In this document: piece by piece, positions 8,612 to 18,417 of the stretch
Position numbering within the stretch: position 1 is the first letter of the stretch
How the letters are laid out: each line of letters opens with the position of its first letter
Assembly (NCBI RefSeq): GCF_000702505.1
Contig: NZ_JNIM01000001.1
Coordinates: 3,348,001 to 3,412,000, forward strand
DNA: 64,000 bases
Source: Thermogemmatispora carboxidivorans
GTDB taxonomy: Bacteria; Chloroflexota; Ktedonobacteria; Ktedonobacterales; Ktedonobacteraceae
Reading direction: 5' to 3'
Made by a program: the position numbers and the translations under genes
Notes under the pieces: generated by a model
The model's input: the letters and a program-made list of their open reading frames with translations, nothing else
The model's database searches: none
What the model was told of the DNA's origin: nothing

Positions 8612-9793
8612 ATGGGGTCACTGAAACGCGCAATTCTGGTTGTACTGGATGGCGTTGGAGCTGGAGCTAATCCTGATGCGGCGGCCTACGACGATGAGGG
8701 CGCCAGCTCGCTGGAGCACTGCGCCCAGGCCGTCGGCGGGCTGGAGCTGCCCAACCTGGGGCGCGCCGGCTTCGGCAACATCACGCCGATCCTGGGTACG
8801 CCTCCGAGGGCTGACGCCGACGGCTCATGGGGCCGCATGAGCGAGCAGGGAGCCGGCAAGGACAGCACGACCGGCCACTGGGAAATCACCGGGCTGATCC
8901 TGCGCCAACCCTTCCCAACCTACCCGCATGGCTTCCCGCCCGAACTGATCGCCCGCTTCGAGGCAGCCATCGGACGCAAGGTCCTGGGCAATAAGCCAGC
9001 CTCGGGCACCGAGATCATCAAAGAGCTGGGCGAGGAGCACCTGCGCACCGGCTGCCCAATCGTCTATACCTCAGCCGACAGCGTCTTCCAGATTGCCGCT
9101 CACCAGGATGTGATTCCCCTGGAGGAGCTGTATGGCATCTGCCAGATCGCACGCTCGTTGCTGGTGGGCGAGCACGCCGTGGGGCGCGTCATCGCTCGCC
9201 CTTTCACCGGTACACCCGGCCACTTTGTGCGCACCGAGCACCGGCGCGACTTCTCACTGCCGCCCACCGGCCCTACACTCCTCGATCATCTGCAGGCCCG
9301 CGGCTACGCTGTCATCGGGCTCGGCAAGATCGAGGATCTTTTTGCCGGGCGGGGCCTGACTGCCAGCGAGCACACTGAGACCAATGGCGCTGGCATGGAG
9401 GCCGCCCTGCGCTGGCTAGAGCGCGATTTTACAGGTCTGCTCTTTGTCAACCTGGTCGAATTCGACCAGCTATGGGGCCACCGGCGCGATAGCCACGGCT
9501 ACGCTCAGGCTCTGCGTGAGGTCGACCACTGGTTCGGCCTCGTGCGTCAGCGCCTCCAGCCGGGTGACGCTCTTTTCTTCACCGGCGACCACGGCGTTGA
9601 TCCGACCTATCGCGGTACTGACCATACGCGCGAACAGGTACCGCTGCTGGCCTACGGACCAGCCGTGCGCCCCGGCCTCGATCTGGGGGTGCGCGCCACT
9701 TTCGCCGACCTGGGACAGACTATCGCTCAGGCCTTCGGCGTCGAGCCACTGGCCGCCGGCACCAGCTTTGCACAGGAACTGGGACTGCTATGA
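8612..9793 (+). CDS. deoB: Phosphopentomutase
   Basis: A 393-residue alkaline-phosphatase-superfamily enzyme interconverting ribose/deoxyribose 1-phosphate and 5-phosphate. The first metal site is VVLDGVGAGANPDA. The nucleophile/phospho-Thr region is KDSTTGHWEITG (83-94), and the distal metal ligands lie in FTGDHGVDPTYRGTDHTRE. Other DeoB hallmarks are NKPASGTEIIKELGEEH and VYTSADSVFQIAAH. It is 13 bp after pfk, and its stop overlaps the next start (ATGA). With the nucleoside hydrolase next door and a PFK in front, it likely channels nucleoside-derived pentose into central metabolism. Confidence 0.95.
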   Translation: MGSLKRAILVVLDGVGAGANPDAAAYDDEGASSLEHCAQAVGGLELPNLGRAGFGNITPILGTPPRADADGSWGRMSEQGAGKDSTTGHWEITGLILRQPFPTYPHGFPPELIARFEAAIGRKVLGNKPASGTEIIKELGEEHLRTGCPIVYTSADSVFQIAAHQDVIPLEELYGICQIARSLLVGEHAVGRVIARPFTGTPGHFVRTEHRRDFSLPPTGPTLLDHLQARGYAVIGLGKIEDLFAGRGLTASEHTETNGAGMEAALRWLERDFTGLLFVNLVEFDQLWGHRRDSHGYAQALREVDHWFGLVRQRLQPGDALFFTGDHGVDPTYRGTDHTREQVPLLAYGPAVRPGLDLGVRATFADLGQTIAQAFGVEPLAAGTSFAQELGLL

Positions 9794-10353
9794 CCGATCG
9801 ACAACTGCGTAACGATGCTTATCCGCTCCTGCATGGGGAGCGCGTCTATCTGCGCCGCCCCCAGCAGAGCGACGCGCCCCTGGTCTTCACCTGGGAGCGC
9901 GATGACGAGGTGTGGCGCTATGACCCCCATCGGCCCTACTCGGAGACCCTTGAGGAGTTCTTGCCGATCTTCGAGCGCAATTATGTGATAGGCAATGGAC
10001 GCCAGTTCTGGTTTATCATAGAGGACGAAAATCACGTTCCTATCGGTACCATCACTTACTTCAACCTGGATTACCGCTTGCGTCAGACCGAGATCGGCCT
10101 CGGCCTCGGCGAGAAGAGCCGCTGGGGCCAGGGCTACGGCCCGGAGGCCATCCGCACGCTGGTCCGCTATCTCTTCGAGACGCTCGGCCTGCTGCGCGTC
10201 TATGCCGAAACAGCTCAGGCTAACCAACCAGCCAGACGAGCCTTTGCCAAGGCCGGCTTTACTGAGGTCGGCCAGATCTTCGATCCGCGCAGCACCGGGG
10301 CCCCCTGGGTGCTGCTGGAAATCGTCAAAACAGAGGAAACTGGAGCCTCATGA
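9790..10353 (+). CDS. GNAT acetyltransferase (RimJ/RimL-like)
   Basis: A 187-residue GCN5-family acetyltransferase. The RimJ/RimL-type N-terminus (RVYLRRPQQSDAPLVFTWERD) leads to the acetyl-CoA-binding motif IGLGLGEKSRWGQGYGPEAIR. The C-terminal RVYAETAQANQPARRAFAKAG is the conserved segment after beta-6. These enzymes acetylate protein N-termini, antibiotics or small amines; the target is unknown. It is translationally coupled on both sides through 4-bp ATGA overlaps with deoB and the phosphohexomutase. Confidence 0.88.
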   Translation: MTDRQLRNDAYPLLHGERVYLRRPQQSDAPLVFTWERDDEVWRYDPHRPYSETLEEFLPIFERNYVIGNGRQFWFIIEDENHVPIGTITYFNLDYRLRQTEIGLGLGEKSRWGQGYGPEAIRTLVRYLFETLGLLRVYAETAQANQPARRAFAKAGFTEVGQIFDPRSTGAPWVLLEIVKTEETGAS

Positions 10354-11720
10354 GCACAACACCGTCTTCTCAGAGACCGCTAGATCCGAGCATCTTTAAA
10401 GCTTACGACGTGCGCGGGATCTATGGCCGCGACCTGACCGACGAGGCGGCTTATATCATCGGGCGGGCTGCCGCCCTCTACCTGGGTGTGCCAGAGATTG
10501 CCGTGGGGCGCGATATGCGCCTCTCGTCACCGGCTCTGGCCGCGGCGCTGATCCGCGGGATCACCGACCAGGGTGTCAATGCGATCGATCTGGGCCTGAC
10601 CACCACCGATGAACTCTACTTCGCCGTGGGAAGGTTCAATTATCCAGCGGGCCTCATGATCACGGCCTCTCATAACCCCGGCGAGTATAACGGCATGAAG
10701 TTCTGCCGGGCCCAGGCAGCTCCAATCAGCCTGGATAGCGGCCTGGCCGAGATCCGCGATCTGGCTCTGCGCGGTCAATTCCCTGAGCCGGCGCACAAAG
10801 GCCAGGTCATCCAGCGCGACGTGACCGACGACTATGTGGCGCACGCTCTCTCATTCATCGACGTGAGCAAGATCAGGCCACTGAAGGTGGTCATCGATGC
10901 CGGCAACGGCATGGCCGGCCTGATCATGCCGCGCGTCTTCCAGCATCTGCCCTGCGAGCTGATCCCTCTCTACTTCGAGCTGGATGGCCACTTCCCGAAT
11001 CATCCGGCCAGCCCGATCGAGCCAGAGAATATGGTCGATGTGCAGCGCAAGGTTCGTGAAGTAGGGGCCGACCTGGGCGCCGCCTTCGATGGCGATGCCG
11101 ATCGTATGTTCCCTGTCGACGAGCAGGGCAACGTCATCGATGGATCAATGGTGACCGCCCTGGTAGCTCAGAGCCTCTTGCGCAAGCATCCCGGGTCGAC
11201 CATCCTTTACAACCTGATCGTCTCGCGCAGTGTGCCCGAGCTGATCGAGCACCTGGGAGGGAAGGCCGTGCGCACGCGCGTGGGGCACTCCTACATCAAG
11301 GCCCAGATGCGCGAGCTGAATGCTATCTTCGGCGGCGAGCACTCTGGCCATTTCTACTTCCGCGATAACTGGTACGCCGATTCCGGCCTCATCGCCTTTC
11401 TGCTGCTGCTCGAACTGGTCTCCATCGAGAATAAGCCGCTCTCGGAACTGATCAAGCCGCTCAATACGCGCGTACGCAGCGGCGAGATCAACAGCCGCGT
11501 CAGCGATGTCCAGGGAAAGCTAGAGGCCCTGGTCGAGCACTACGGTCCACAGGCGCGCTCGGTCGATCGGCTCGATGGCATCACCCTCGATTTCGGCGAC
11601 TGGTGGTTCAATGTGCGTCCCTCGAATACAGAGCCGCTCCTGCGCCTGAATGTGGAGGCCAATACGCGCGAGCTGATGGAAGCCAAGCGCGACGAGCTGC
11701 TGGCCTTTATCCGTTCCTGA
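10350..11720 (+). CDS. Phosphomannomutase/phosphoglucomutase
   Basis: A 456-residue alpha-D-phosphohexomutase that moves phosphate between C1 and C6 of mannose or glucose. The N-terminus has FKAYDVRGIYG. The phosphoserine loop is TASHNP (105-110, Ser107). The magnesium loop is FDGDADRMF, the sugar loop GGEHSGHFYF, and the phosphate-binding loop RPSNTEPLLRLN. The GGEHSGH form is shared by dual-specificity PMM/PGM (ManB/AlgC type). Last gene of the pfk operon, overlapping the GNAT by 4 bp; a hairpin follows about 115 bp downstream. Confidence 0.93.
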   Translation: MSTTPSSQRPLDPSIFKAYDVRGIYGRDLTDEAAYIIGRAAALYLGVPEIAVGRDMRLSSPALAAALIRGITDQGVNAIDLGLTTTDELYFAVGRFNYPAGLMITASHNPGEYNGMKFCRAQAAPISLDSGLAEIRDLALRGQFPEPAHKGQVIQRDVTDDYVAHALSFIDVSKIRPLKVVIDAGNGMAGLIMPRVFQHLPCELIPLYFELDGHFPNHPASPIEPENMVDVQRKVREVGADLGAAFDGDADRMFPVDEQGNVIDGSMVTALVAQSLLRKHPGSTILYNLIVSRSVPELIEHLGGKAVRTRVGHSYIKAQMRELNAIFGGEHSGHFYFRDNWYADSGLIAFLLLLELVSIENKPLSELIKPLNTRVRSGEINSRVSDVQGKLEALVEHYGPQARSVDRLDGITLDFGDWWFNVRPSNTEPLLRLNVEANTRELMEAKRDELLAFIRS

Positions 11721-11833
11721 GTGCATTGGCAGCGCTTCTGACGGGCGGAGGCCCGCCGAACAACGGTCTCTCTCAGCCGTTGCCGATGATGATGGCGCTC
11801 TTCCGTCCAGATCAGAGGAGACCGCAGCCAGGC

Positions 11834-11882
11834 ACGGGCAAGCTGCCCCTGCCCTGTTTTGTCAGGGGAGCAGCTTGCCCGT
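11834..11882. terminator. Strong hairpin between convergent genes
   Basis: The arm ACGGGCAAGCTGCCCCTG (11834-11851) pairs with 11863-11882, with a two-base bulge and an 11-base loop. It lies between the converging phosphohexomutase and the 11949-13010 gene. No T-run follows on either strand, so bidirectional termination is plausible but not certain. Confidence 0.5.
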
Positions 11883-11948
11883 TAGCAGCAAACTCGGGCC
11901 GGGCGGCTGACAGGACGGCCCTCGTCGCCCTTCGCCGACAGACGCCTG

Positions 11949-13010
11949 TCAAAGCTGCACAGTGTAATCGTTGCCTCCCTGACCATACTGGTAGAGGAAG
12001 CGCAGGGTGAGACTATGCAGGCCCGCCGGGGCACTGAACATCACGCGGCCCTTGACCTGATGCGCACCCGCCTGGAAGCTTGTAGGCAGGGTGCTATCAA
12101 GCGGGGCCCGCACATTGCCATCGAGGACCAGGCGTAAGTAGTCGAAGCCCGGCCCAGGATTGATGGCCACCCCATTGGGGTTGTCGACGCGGAAGTTGAA
12201 GATGTAGTACTGCTGACCAGCTTTGACCTGGCCCCATCCACTATAAGAAAATTGGCGCTCCACGCTGACCAGATGATAGGTCAAATAGAGACCCGGTTGC
12301 GCATTGTAGGTATAGGAGATGGAGAGGTTCTGAGGATACACTTTGCCGCTATAGCTGGCCGCATCAAAAGGGCCGCTGAAAGGGATGACTACCAGCGACT
12401 CGTTGAGCGTGGTTGAGCCAAGCTGGAGCTTCAGCTGCTCCAGCCGGGTTCCCCGAGGAACGGGGAAATCTAGCCAGCCATCGGCGCTCTTGCCGGGTGC
12501 CAGGGCCACCGCCAGACCAACGTTGCTCGGCGCGATCGGCTTCTGGCCTGGGACCAGGAGACGAGCAGCATCATAGTAGATGACTGAGATTTGGACACTT
12601 CCCCCATTCACTACGTGGAGATGGAGACGCACCTGGGCCGGCCCGGGACGAATCAGGTCGTCGCTAAAGGCGCTGGCATATTGGGCGTCAACCACCTGGA
12701 AGGTCAGCCCGGCGTAGGGCGCCGTTCGGGCCACGTGCAGAGTGGTAATGGCCGGGGCCGACGTCGTGGTCTCTGGGGTAAGTTGGAGACTCTGCAGCCA
12801 GCTCCAGACGAAGAGTCCTGTGCCCCCCAGGGCGAGCAGAGCCACAATTAAGATCAACACCAGCCAGAGACGCTGCCACGACGGTTTTTCCTCACCAGGC
12901 CTCAGACGCCGTTTGCTGCCCGGGCCTGCCTCCAGGCGTGGTGGACGCTCCGGCGCTGGCCACCGGCCAGAGCGTCCACCAGGAGAAGCCAGAGAATGGA
13001 GATCAGACAT
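11949..13010 (-). CDS. Membrane-anchored hypothetical protein with extracellular beta domains
   Basis: A 353-residue protein with a Pro/Arg/Gly-rich cytoplasmic N-terminus (1-46), one membrane anchor (about 47-71, LWLVLILIVALLALGGTGLF) and a roughly 280-residue outer part. The outer part is rich in beta-strand patterns (FNFRVDNPNGVAI, RVMFSAPAGLHSLTLRFLY) resembling DUF4352-like or other Ig-fold extracellular domains. There are no catalytic motifs and the function is not recognised. The start ATG at 13010 has a GAGGGGG element about 13 nt upstream. It is convergent with the pfk operon and divergent from sucCD. Confidence 0.75.
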   Translation of the reverse strand: MSDLHSLASPGGRSGRWPAPERPPRLEAGPGSKRRLRPGEEKPSWQRLWLVLILIVALLALGGTGLFVWSWLQSLQLTPETTTSAPAITTLHVARTAPYAGLTFQVVDAQYASAFSDDLIRPGPAQVRLHLHVVNGGSVQISVIYYDAARLLVPGQKPIAPSNVGLAVALAPGKSADGWLDFPVPRGTRLEQLKLQLGSTTLNESLVVIPFSGPFDAASYSGKVYPQNLSISYTYNAQPGLYLTYHLVSVERQFSYSGWGQVKAGQQYYIFNFRVDNPNGVAINPGPGFDYLRLVLDGNVRAPLDSTLPTSFQAGAHQVKGRVMFSAPAGLHSLTLRFLYQYGQGGNDYTVQL

Positions 13011-13575
13011 AAGAACTGTTTTGCCCCCTCTTTTGCTCCCTATAGAGAACGTTCTTCCTCGCTTTTTTTGGCTCCTGGGAGAGCCATGCAGGTGTTTCTA
13101 CTATAGAAAAGAACCCAACCACTGGCATTGTAGCAGGTTTCCTCAGCGTTGACAGCTTTTTCGGGCGGTGATAGCATTGGAGTTGCTCCTCTCCTCACTG
13201 CCATGCCAGACCAGACAGCCCACAGTGAAGAGAGCGAGCCAAGCGCACCGCGCACAAGAGAGGCTGGCCTTCTGTCACGTCAAGACATCTTCGAGCGCGG
13301 TGCCCAGCCATCTATCTGATCCGATCTGCCGGCGCGCTCCGTCCGCGCCGCGCGGCTTTCGCACGCCTCTGCCCCCAGCCCGGCAGCCGCCGGCTGTGGG
13401 TCCGGGCAGGGTCCGAGCCAGGTCGGGCGCGGCTGGTCAGCAAGCACGGTTGTTGCGGCCCCCGCGCAGCGCAATCATCACGCAGAGCGCCCGCTCAGAA
13501 CAGGAAAAGAGAGCAAAAAGGCAGAGGGACACCGCGCGCACGACGCAAAGGACAGACAGACAAAGGAGTACGTAT
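13011..13575. other. Divergent region and long GC-rich sucCD leader
   Basis: If transcription starts near 13184, the sucC leader is about 390 nt. The stretch 13320-13480 is very GC-rich with several short complementary blocks (for example around CAGCCGCCGGCTG). The leader frame is open upstream of sucC but shows no protein family character. No known riboswitch consensus was recognised. Confidence 0.5.
13149..13177 (+). promoter_or_regulatory. Promoter for sucCD; possible back-to-back promoter
   Basis: A consensus -35 TTGACA (13149-13154) and -10 TAGCAT (13172-13177) are separated by 17 bases. Read on the other strand, the same hexamer gives TGTCAA with TACAAT (13126-13131) at 17 bases, a weaker candidate promoter for the minus-strand gene. 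Confidence 0.6.
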
Positions 13576-14726
<1,151 letters not shown>

Positions 14727-14730
<4 letters not shown>

Positions 14731-15602
14731 GCATTCTACTCGATGAGCATACCCGCGTCATTGTCCAGGGCATTACGGGGCGCGAGGGGAGCTATCACAC
14801 GACTCGCATGCTGGAGGCCGGCACGAAGGTGGTGGCCGGCGTGACACCCGGTAAGGGCGGCCAGAGCGCCTGCGGCCTGCCAGTCTTCGATACGGTGGCC
14901 GAGGCTAAGGCGGCCACCGACGCCAACGCCAGCTGTATCTTTGTCCCGCCCGCCGGAGCCGCCGATGCCATCATGGAGGCCGCCAGCGCCGGCATCAAGC
15001 TGATCGTCTGCATCACCGAGTTCATTCCCGTGCTGGATACGGCCCGCGCCATGCTGGTGGTGCGCGAGCATGGGGCCACTCTGATCGGCCCCAATTGCCC
15101 CGGCCTCTGCACCCCCGGCCAGGGGAAAATCGGGATCATGCCCTACCAGATCTTTACTCCCGGACCCGTCGGCTTCATCTCCCGCTCAGGAACGCTGACC
15201 TACGAGGTCGTGGCTCTGCTCACCGAGGCCGGCATCGGCCAGTCAACCTGCATCGGCATCGGGGGCGATCCAATCATCGGCTCGACCTTTGTCGATCACT
15301 TGAAGCTGTTCGAGCAGGACCCGCAAACGCAGGCCGTGGTACTCTGCGGCGAGATCGGGGGCAGCGATGAGGAGGACGCCGCTGAGTTTATCAAGACGAT
15401 GAAGAAGCCAGTGGTGGCCTTTATCTCGGGTCGTACCGCTCCGCCGGGCAAGCGTATGGGTCACGCGGGAGCCATTATCTCGGGCAATACGGGAACAGCT
15501 CAGGGGAAGGTGGCAGCCCTGCAGGCCGCCAGCGTCCCAGTCGCTGAAACCATCTTCGATATTCCCGAGCTGGTCAAGGCAGCCCTGGCCAGGCAGGCGT
15601 AG
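14727..15602 (+). CDS. sucD: Succinyl-CoA ligase, alpha subunit
   Basis: A 291-residue CoA-binding subunit. The N-terminus [19 protein letters not shown] is the CoA Rossmann motif. VGPNCPG-type sequence appears as [19 protein letters not shown]. The phosphohistidine is His246 in [17 protein letters not shown], which carries the phosphate between the two subunits. It overlaps sucC at ATGA, so the two are translationally coupled. The length is normal. Confidence 0.96.
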
Positions 15603-15879
15603 CTTCGTATCGCTTCCACGAGGAGAATCGGATGGGCCGGACCTGGCCAGGCCGGCCCGCACCCAATCAGCTCGAGGTCCGTCCGTCGCAACACCACCCT
15701 TATTCCAACAGAGGGTTTGCGGCCTCGGGACCCTGGTCTCGCTAGATCACCGCTTCACAAGAAGCCAAGCCCAGCAACAAAGACGCTGATGCGAGGAGTG
15801 GCCCCTGCCCCCGGCCTCCACCCCGGACAACCCCATTAGTCGGGAGCTGGGGCCAGTCCCCGCCTGGCGAAGAGGAGAG

Positions 15880-17082
15880 ATGACAACAGCACTCGTTTAC
15901 GACCCGATCTTTTTAGAGCACATTACGCCGCGCCGGCATCCTGAGCGGCCCGAACGTCTGCAGCGAGCAATGGCCCTCTTGGAGGCCCTCGGCTGGCTCC
16001 AGCGGGAAGGGCTGGTCCTACTCCCGCCGCGCGAGGCCAGTGAGGATGAGCTGGCCCTGGCACACGATCGCCTCTACATCCGCGCAGTGCGCGCCGCGGC
16101 AGAGCACGCCGCCCGCGAAGCCGCCGCCGGCGGACGGGTCTCCCACTTTTTTGCACCAGAGACCTTCGTCTCCGGTCGCTCCTACGAGGCCGCAGCTAAG
16201 GCCGCCGGTGCCGGCCTCACCGCCATCGACGCCCTGTTCAAAGGCGAGATCGATAATGCCTACTGCCTGGTCCGCCCGCCCGGCCACCACGCCGAGTACG
16301 ACGAGGCCCTGGGCTTCTGCCTCTTCAATAACGTGGCCATCGCCGCCCGCTACGCCATCGAGCACTATGGTCTCGAACGTGTGATGATCATCGATTTTGA
16401 TGTTCACCACGGCAATGGAACCCAGAACATCTTTTATCGTGACCCGCGCGTCCTCTACTTCTCAACTCATCAGGCTCCGTTCTATCCAGGCACAGGACGC
16501 TCGGACGAGCGCGGCGAGGGGGAGGGTCTGGGCACGACCATCAATGTACCGCTGCCGGCCACGACCGGCTTCGAGATCTATGAGCCGGTCTTCCGCCAGG
16601 TGATGGCACCCGCCGCCGACCGCTTTCAGCCGCAGCTGATCCTGGTGTCGGCAGGCTTCGACGCCCACTGGAAAGATCCGCTGGCTAACATGTATCTGTC
16701 GACCGCCGGCTTCGCCCAGCTGATGATGATCATCATCGAGCTGGCGAAATATCTCTGCGATGGCCGGCTGATCATGATCCAGGAGGGCGGCTACGATCTG
16801 CAGGCTAACGCGGCCTGCGTCGCTACCAGCATTAACCTGCTACTGGGGGACGACGCCGCTGTCGATAGCCTTGGGCCAGCACCAGAGAAGTCTTTCCGCA
16901 TCAATACGGATGTGCTTATCGCTGAGCTGCGACGCCTCCACAAGCTGACGGGCTACCGCATGCGCAACGCACCGCGGCCAGACATCGCCAGGCTGCGACG
17001 CGAGATCAAAGGACCAGAGGCGGAGATCCCCACCAGCGACCCCGCCAGCAGCAACGGCAAGGGGACAGATGGCAGCCTCTGA
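15880..17082 (+). CDS. Histone deacetylase family amidohydrolase (AcuC-like)
   Basis: A 400-residue zinc amidohydrolase of the arginase/deacetylase fold. Conserved features include RRHPERPERL near the N-terminus, the His-His pair RPPGHHAEYDEALGFCLFNN (His136-His137), and the zinc ligands in DFDVHHGNGTQ (Asp174, His176), with a third Asp in SAGFDAHWKDPL. Bacterial members deacetylate acetyl-lysine (for example AcuC on acetyl-CoA synthetase) or acetylpolyamines. The partner is not visible here, although a GNAT follows at 17347. The start ATG has AGAGGAGAG upstream. The last 30 residues are polar and probably disordered. Confidence 0.9.
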   Translation: MTTALVYDPIFLEHITPRRHPERPERLQRAMALLEALGWLQREGLVLLPPREASEDELALAHDRLYIRAVRAAAEHAAREAAAGGRVSHFFAPETFVSGRSYEAAAKAAGAGLTAIDALFKGEIDNAYCLVRPPGHHAEYDEALGFCLFNNVAIAARYAIEHYGLERVMIIDFDVHHGNGTQNIFYRDPRVLYFSTHQAPFYPGTGRSDERGEGEGLGTTINVPLPATTGFEIYEPVFRQVMAPAADRFQPQLILVSAGFDAHWKDPLANMYLSTAGFAQLMMIIIELAKYLCDGRLIMIQEGGYDLQANAACVATSINLLLGDDAAVDSLGPAPEKSFRINTDVLIAELRRLHKLTGYRMRNAPRPDIARLRREIKGPEAEIPTSDPASSNGKGTDGSL

Positions 17083-17346
17083 CCGAGCAAGCCAGACGCT
17101 GACCCCGCCCGGTCGGGCTGCCTCCGTTTCACTCGCTGCTGCGTGTTCTCAAAGAGCGAGCGATTCAGCCAGCGTAGGAGACAGAAAGCAAGAGGTTCTC
17201 AAGGTGAACAGTGGTCGCTCAAGTGGACCACCAATCAAGACGAGAGCAACCAGACAGCTACGACCAGCCCAGCCCAAGCGAGATGAGGCCCAAAAATCAG
17301 AAGGAGCGAGCCAGGGCAATGATGCCACTACGACCAAGGAGGCCCC

Positions 17347-18231
17347 ATGCAGACAGGTTCGCAGCACGTGCGTCCTCTGACCTCCTGCGATCTCACCCAC
17401 GTTCAGAAGCTCCTGCTGTTCTCAGACTACGTCTACCAGCGCTTCACTGCCCCGGAGCTGCCGCTCCTTCTGGAGCACTACCCCGCCTGCGGTCTCTTCC
17501 ACGACGAGCAGCTGGAGAGCTTCTTACTCTCGCAGGCCGTGAATCCACCCGTGGCCTGGATCGGCGGCTTCGGCGTGAGCTGGAGCGAACATCGACGCGC
17601 TTTCGAACATCTTGACCGCTTGCTGGCCTATCTGCAACCCAGCCTGCAGGCGCGCGGCGCCACGCAGCTCTATTATTCGGGCAACGACCTGGAACAAGAC
17701 TGGTTGCGCACACCGCTGCTGAGGCGTGGCTTTGAGCTGCATGCTCTTCTCTACGCCTACGATAAATTCGACTATCGCGTCCCTACCGCCGGCAACCAGG
17801 AGATTACCGTGCGCAGCGTGCGCAGCAGCGACTTCGAGGCTCTTTGCGAGATCGAGCGGCTCTGCTTTGCGCCGCTCTGGCGCTACAATGCCCCGGCCTT
17901 CGCCGACATCGCCGCCACTCATCCCTACTTCGTCGTGGCGGAACTGGCGGGGCAGATCGTCGGCTACCAGTTCAATGCCGTCGATGAGGGCTATGGCTAC
18001 CTGATCCGCATTGCCGTCCATCCGGCCTTCAACGGACAGGGTATCGGCGCCCGCCTGATGGCCGAGGCTATCAGTTTCTTCGCTGGCGCGCGTGTTCGCC
18101 GCATCATGCTCAATACCCAGGAGGATAACCAGCGAGCCCACCGCCTCTACGAGTGGTTCGGCTTCGTGCGCATGCCTCAGCGCGGCTTCATCCTGCGCAA
18201 AGAGCTGTCCGCTGTGAGTCCCCCCAGCTGA
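17347..18231 (+). CDS. Two-domain GNAT acetyltransferase
   Basis: A 294-residue protein with a degenerate N-terminal GNAT-like half (1-150) and a canonical C-terminal GNAT domain. The latter starts at about EITVRSVRSSDFEALCEIERLCF and contains the acetyl-CoA motif IRIAVHPAFNGQGIGARLM and the final LNTQEDNQRAHRLYEWFGF. This arrangement occurs in MshD-like and other tandem GNATs; the substrate is unknown. AGGAGG stands 5 nt before the start. It lies 264 bp after the deacetylase and is convergent with the cyclase gene. Confidence 0.85.
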   Translation: MQTGSQHVRPLTSCDLTHVQKLLLFSDYVYQRFTAPELPLLLEHYPACGLFHDEQLESFLLSQAVNPPVAWIGGFGVSWSEHRRAFEHLDRLLAYLQPSLQARGATQLYYSGNDLEQDWLRTPLLRRGFELHALLYAYDKFDYRVPTAGNQEITVRSVRSSDFEALCEIERLCFAPLWRYNAPAFADIAATHPYFVVAELAGQIVGYQFNAVDEGYGYLIRIAVHPAFNGQGIGARLMAEAISFFAGARVRRIMLNTQEDNQRAHRLYEWFGFVRMPQRGFILRKELSAVSPPS

Positions 18232-18417
18232 GACGATACCTCGCCTCACCCCTGGACGACCCAGGAGCGGCAGCGAGCCGAAGGAGGAGAAGAAGGAGAG
18301 GGAGCATGCAGTATGCTGGCCGTGTGTGAGGGAGGACACGACTCAGGCCATCCGTCACCTCTCTCGCCCGGCTGGCTCGCAAGGAATGGCCCCAAGGCTG
18401 ACCGGCAGCCTGATCAG

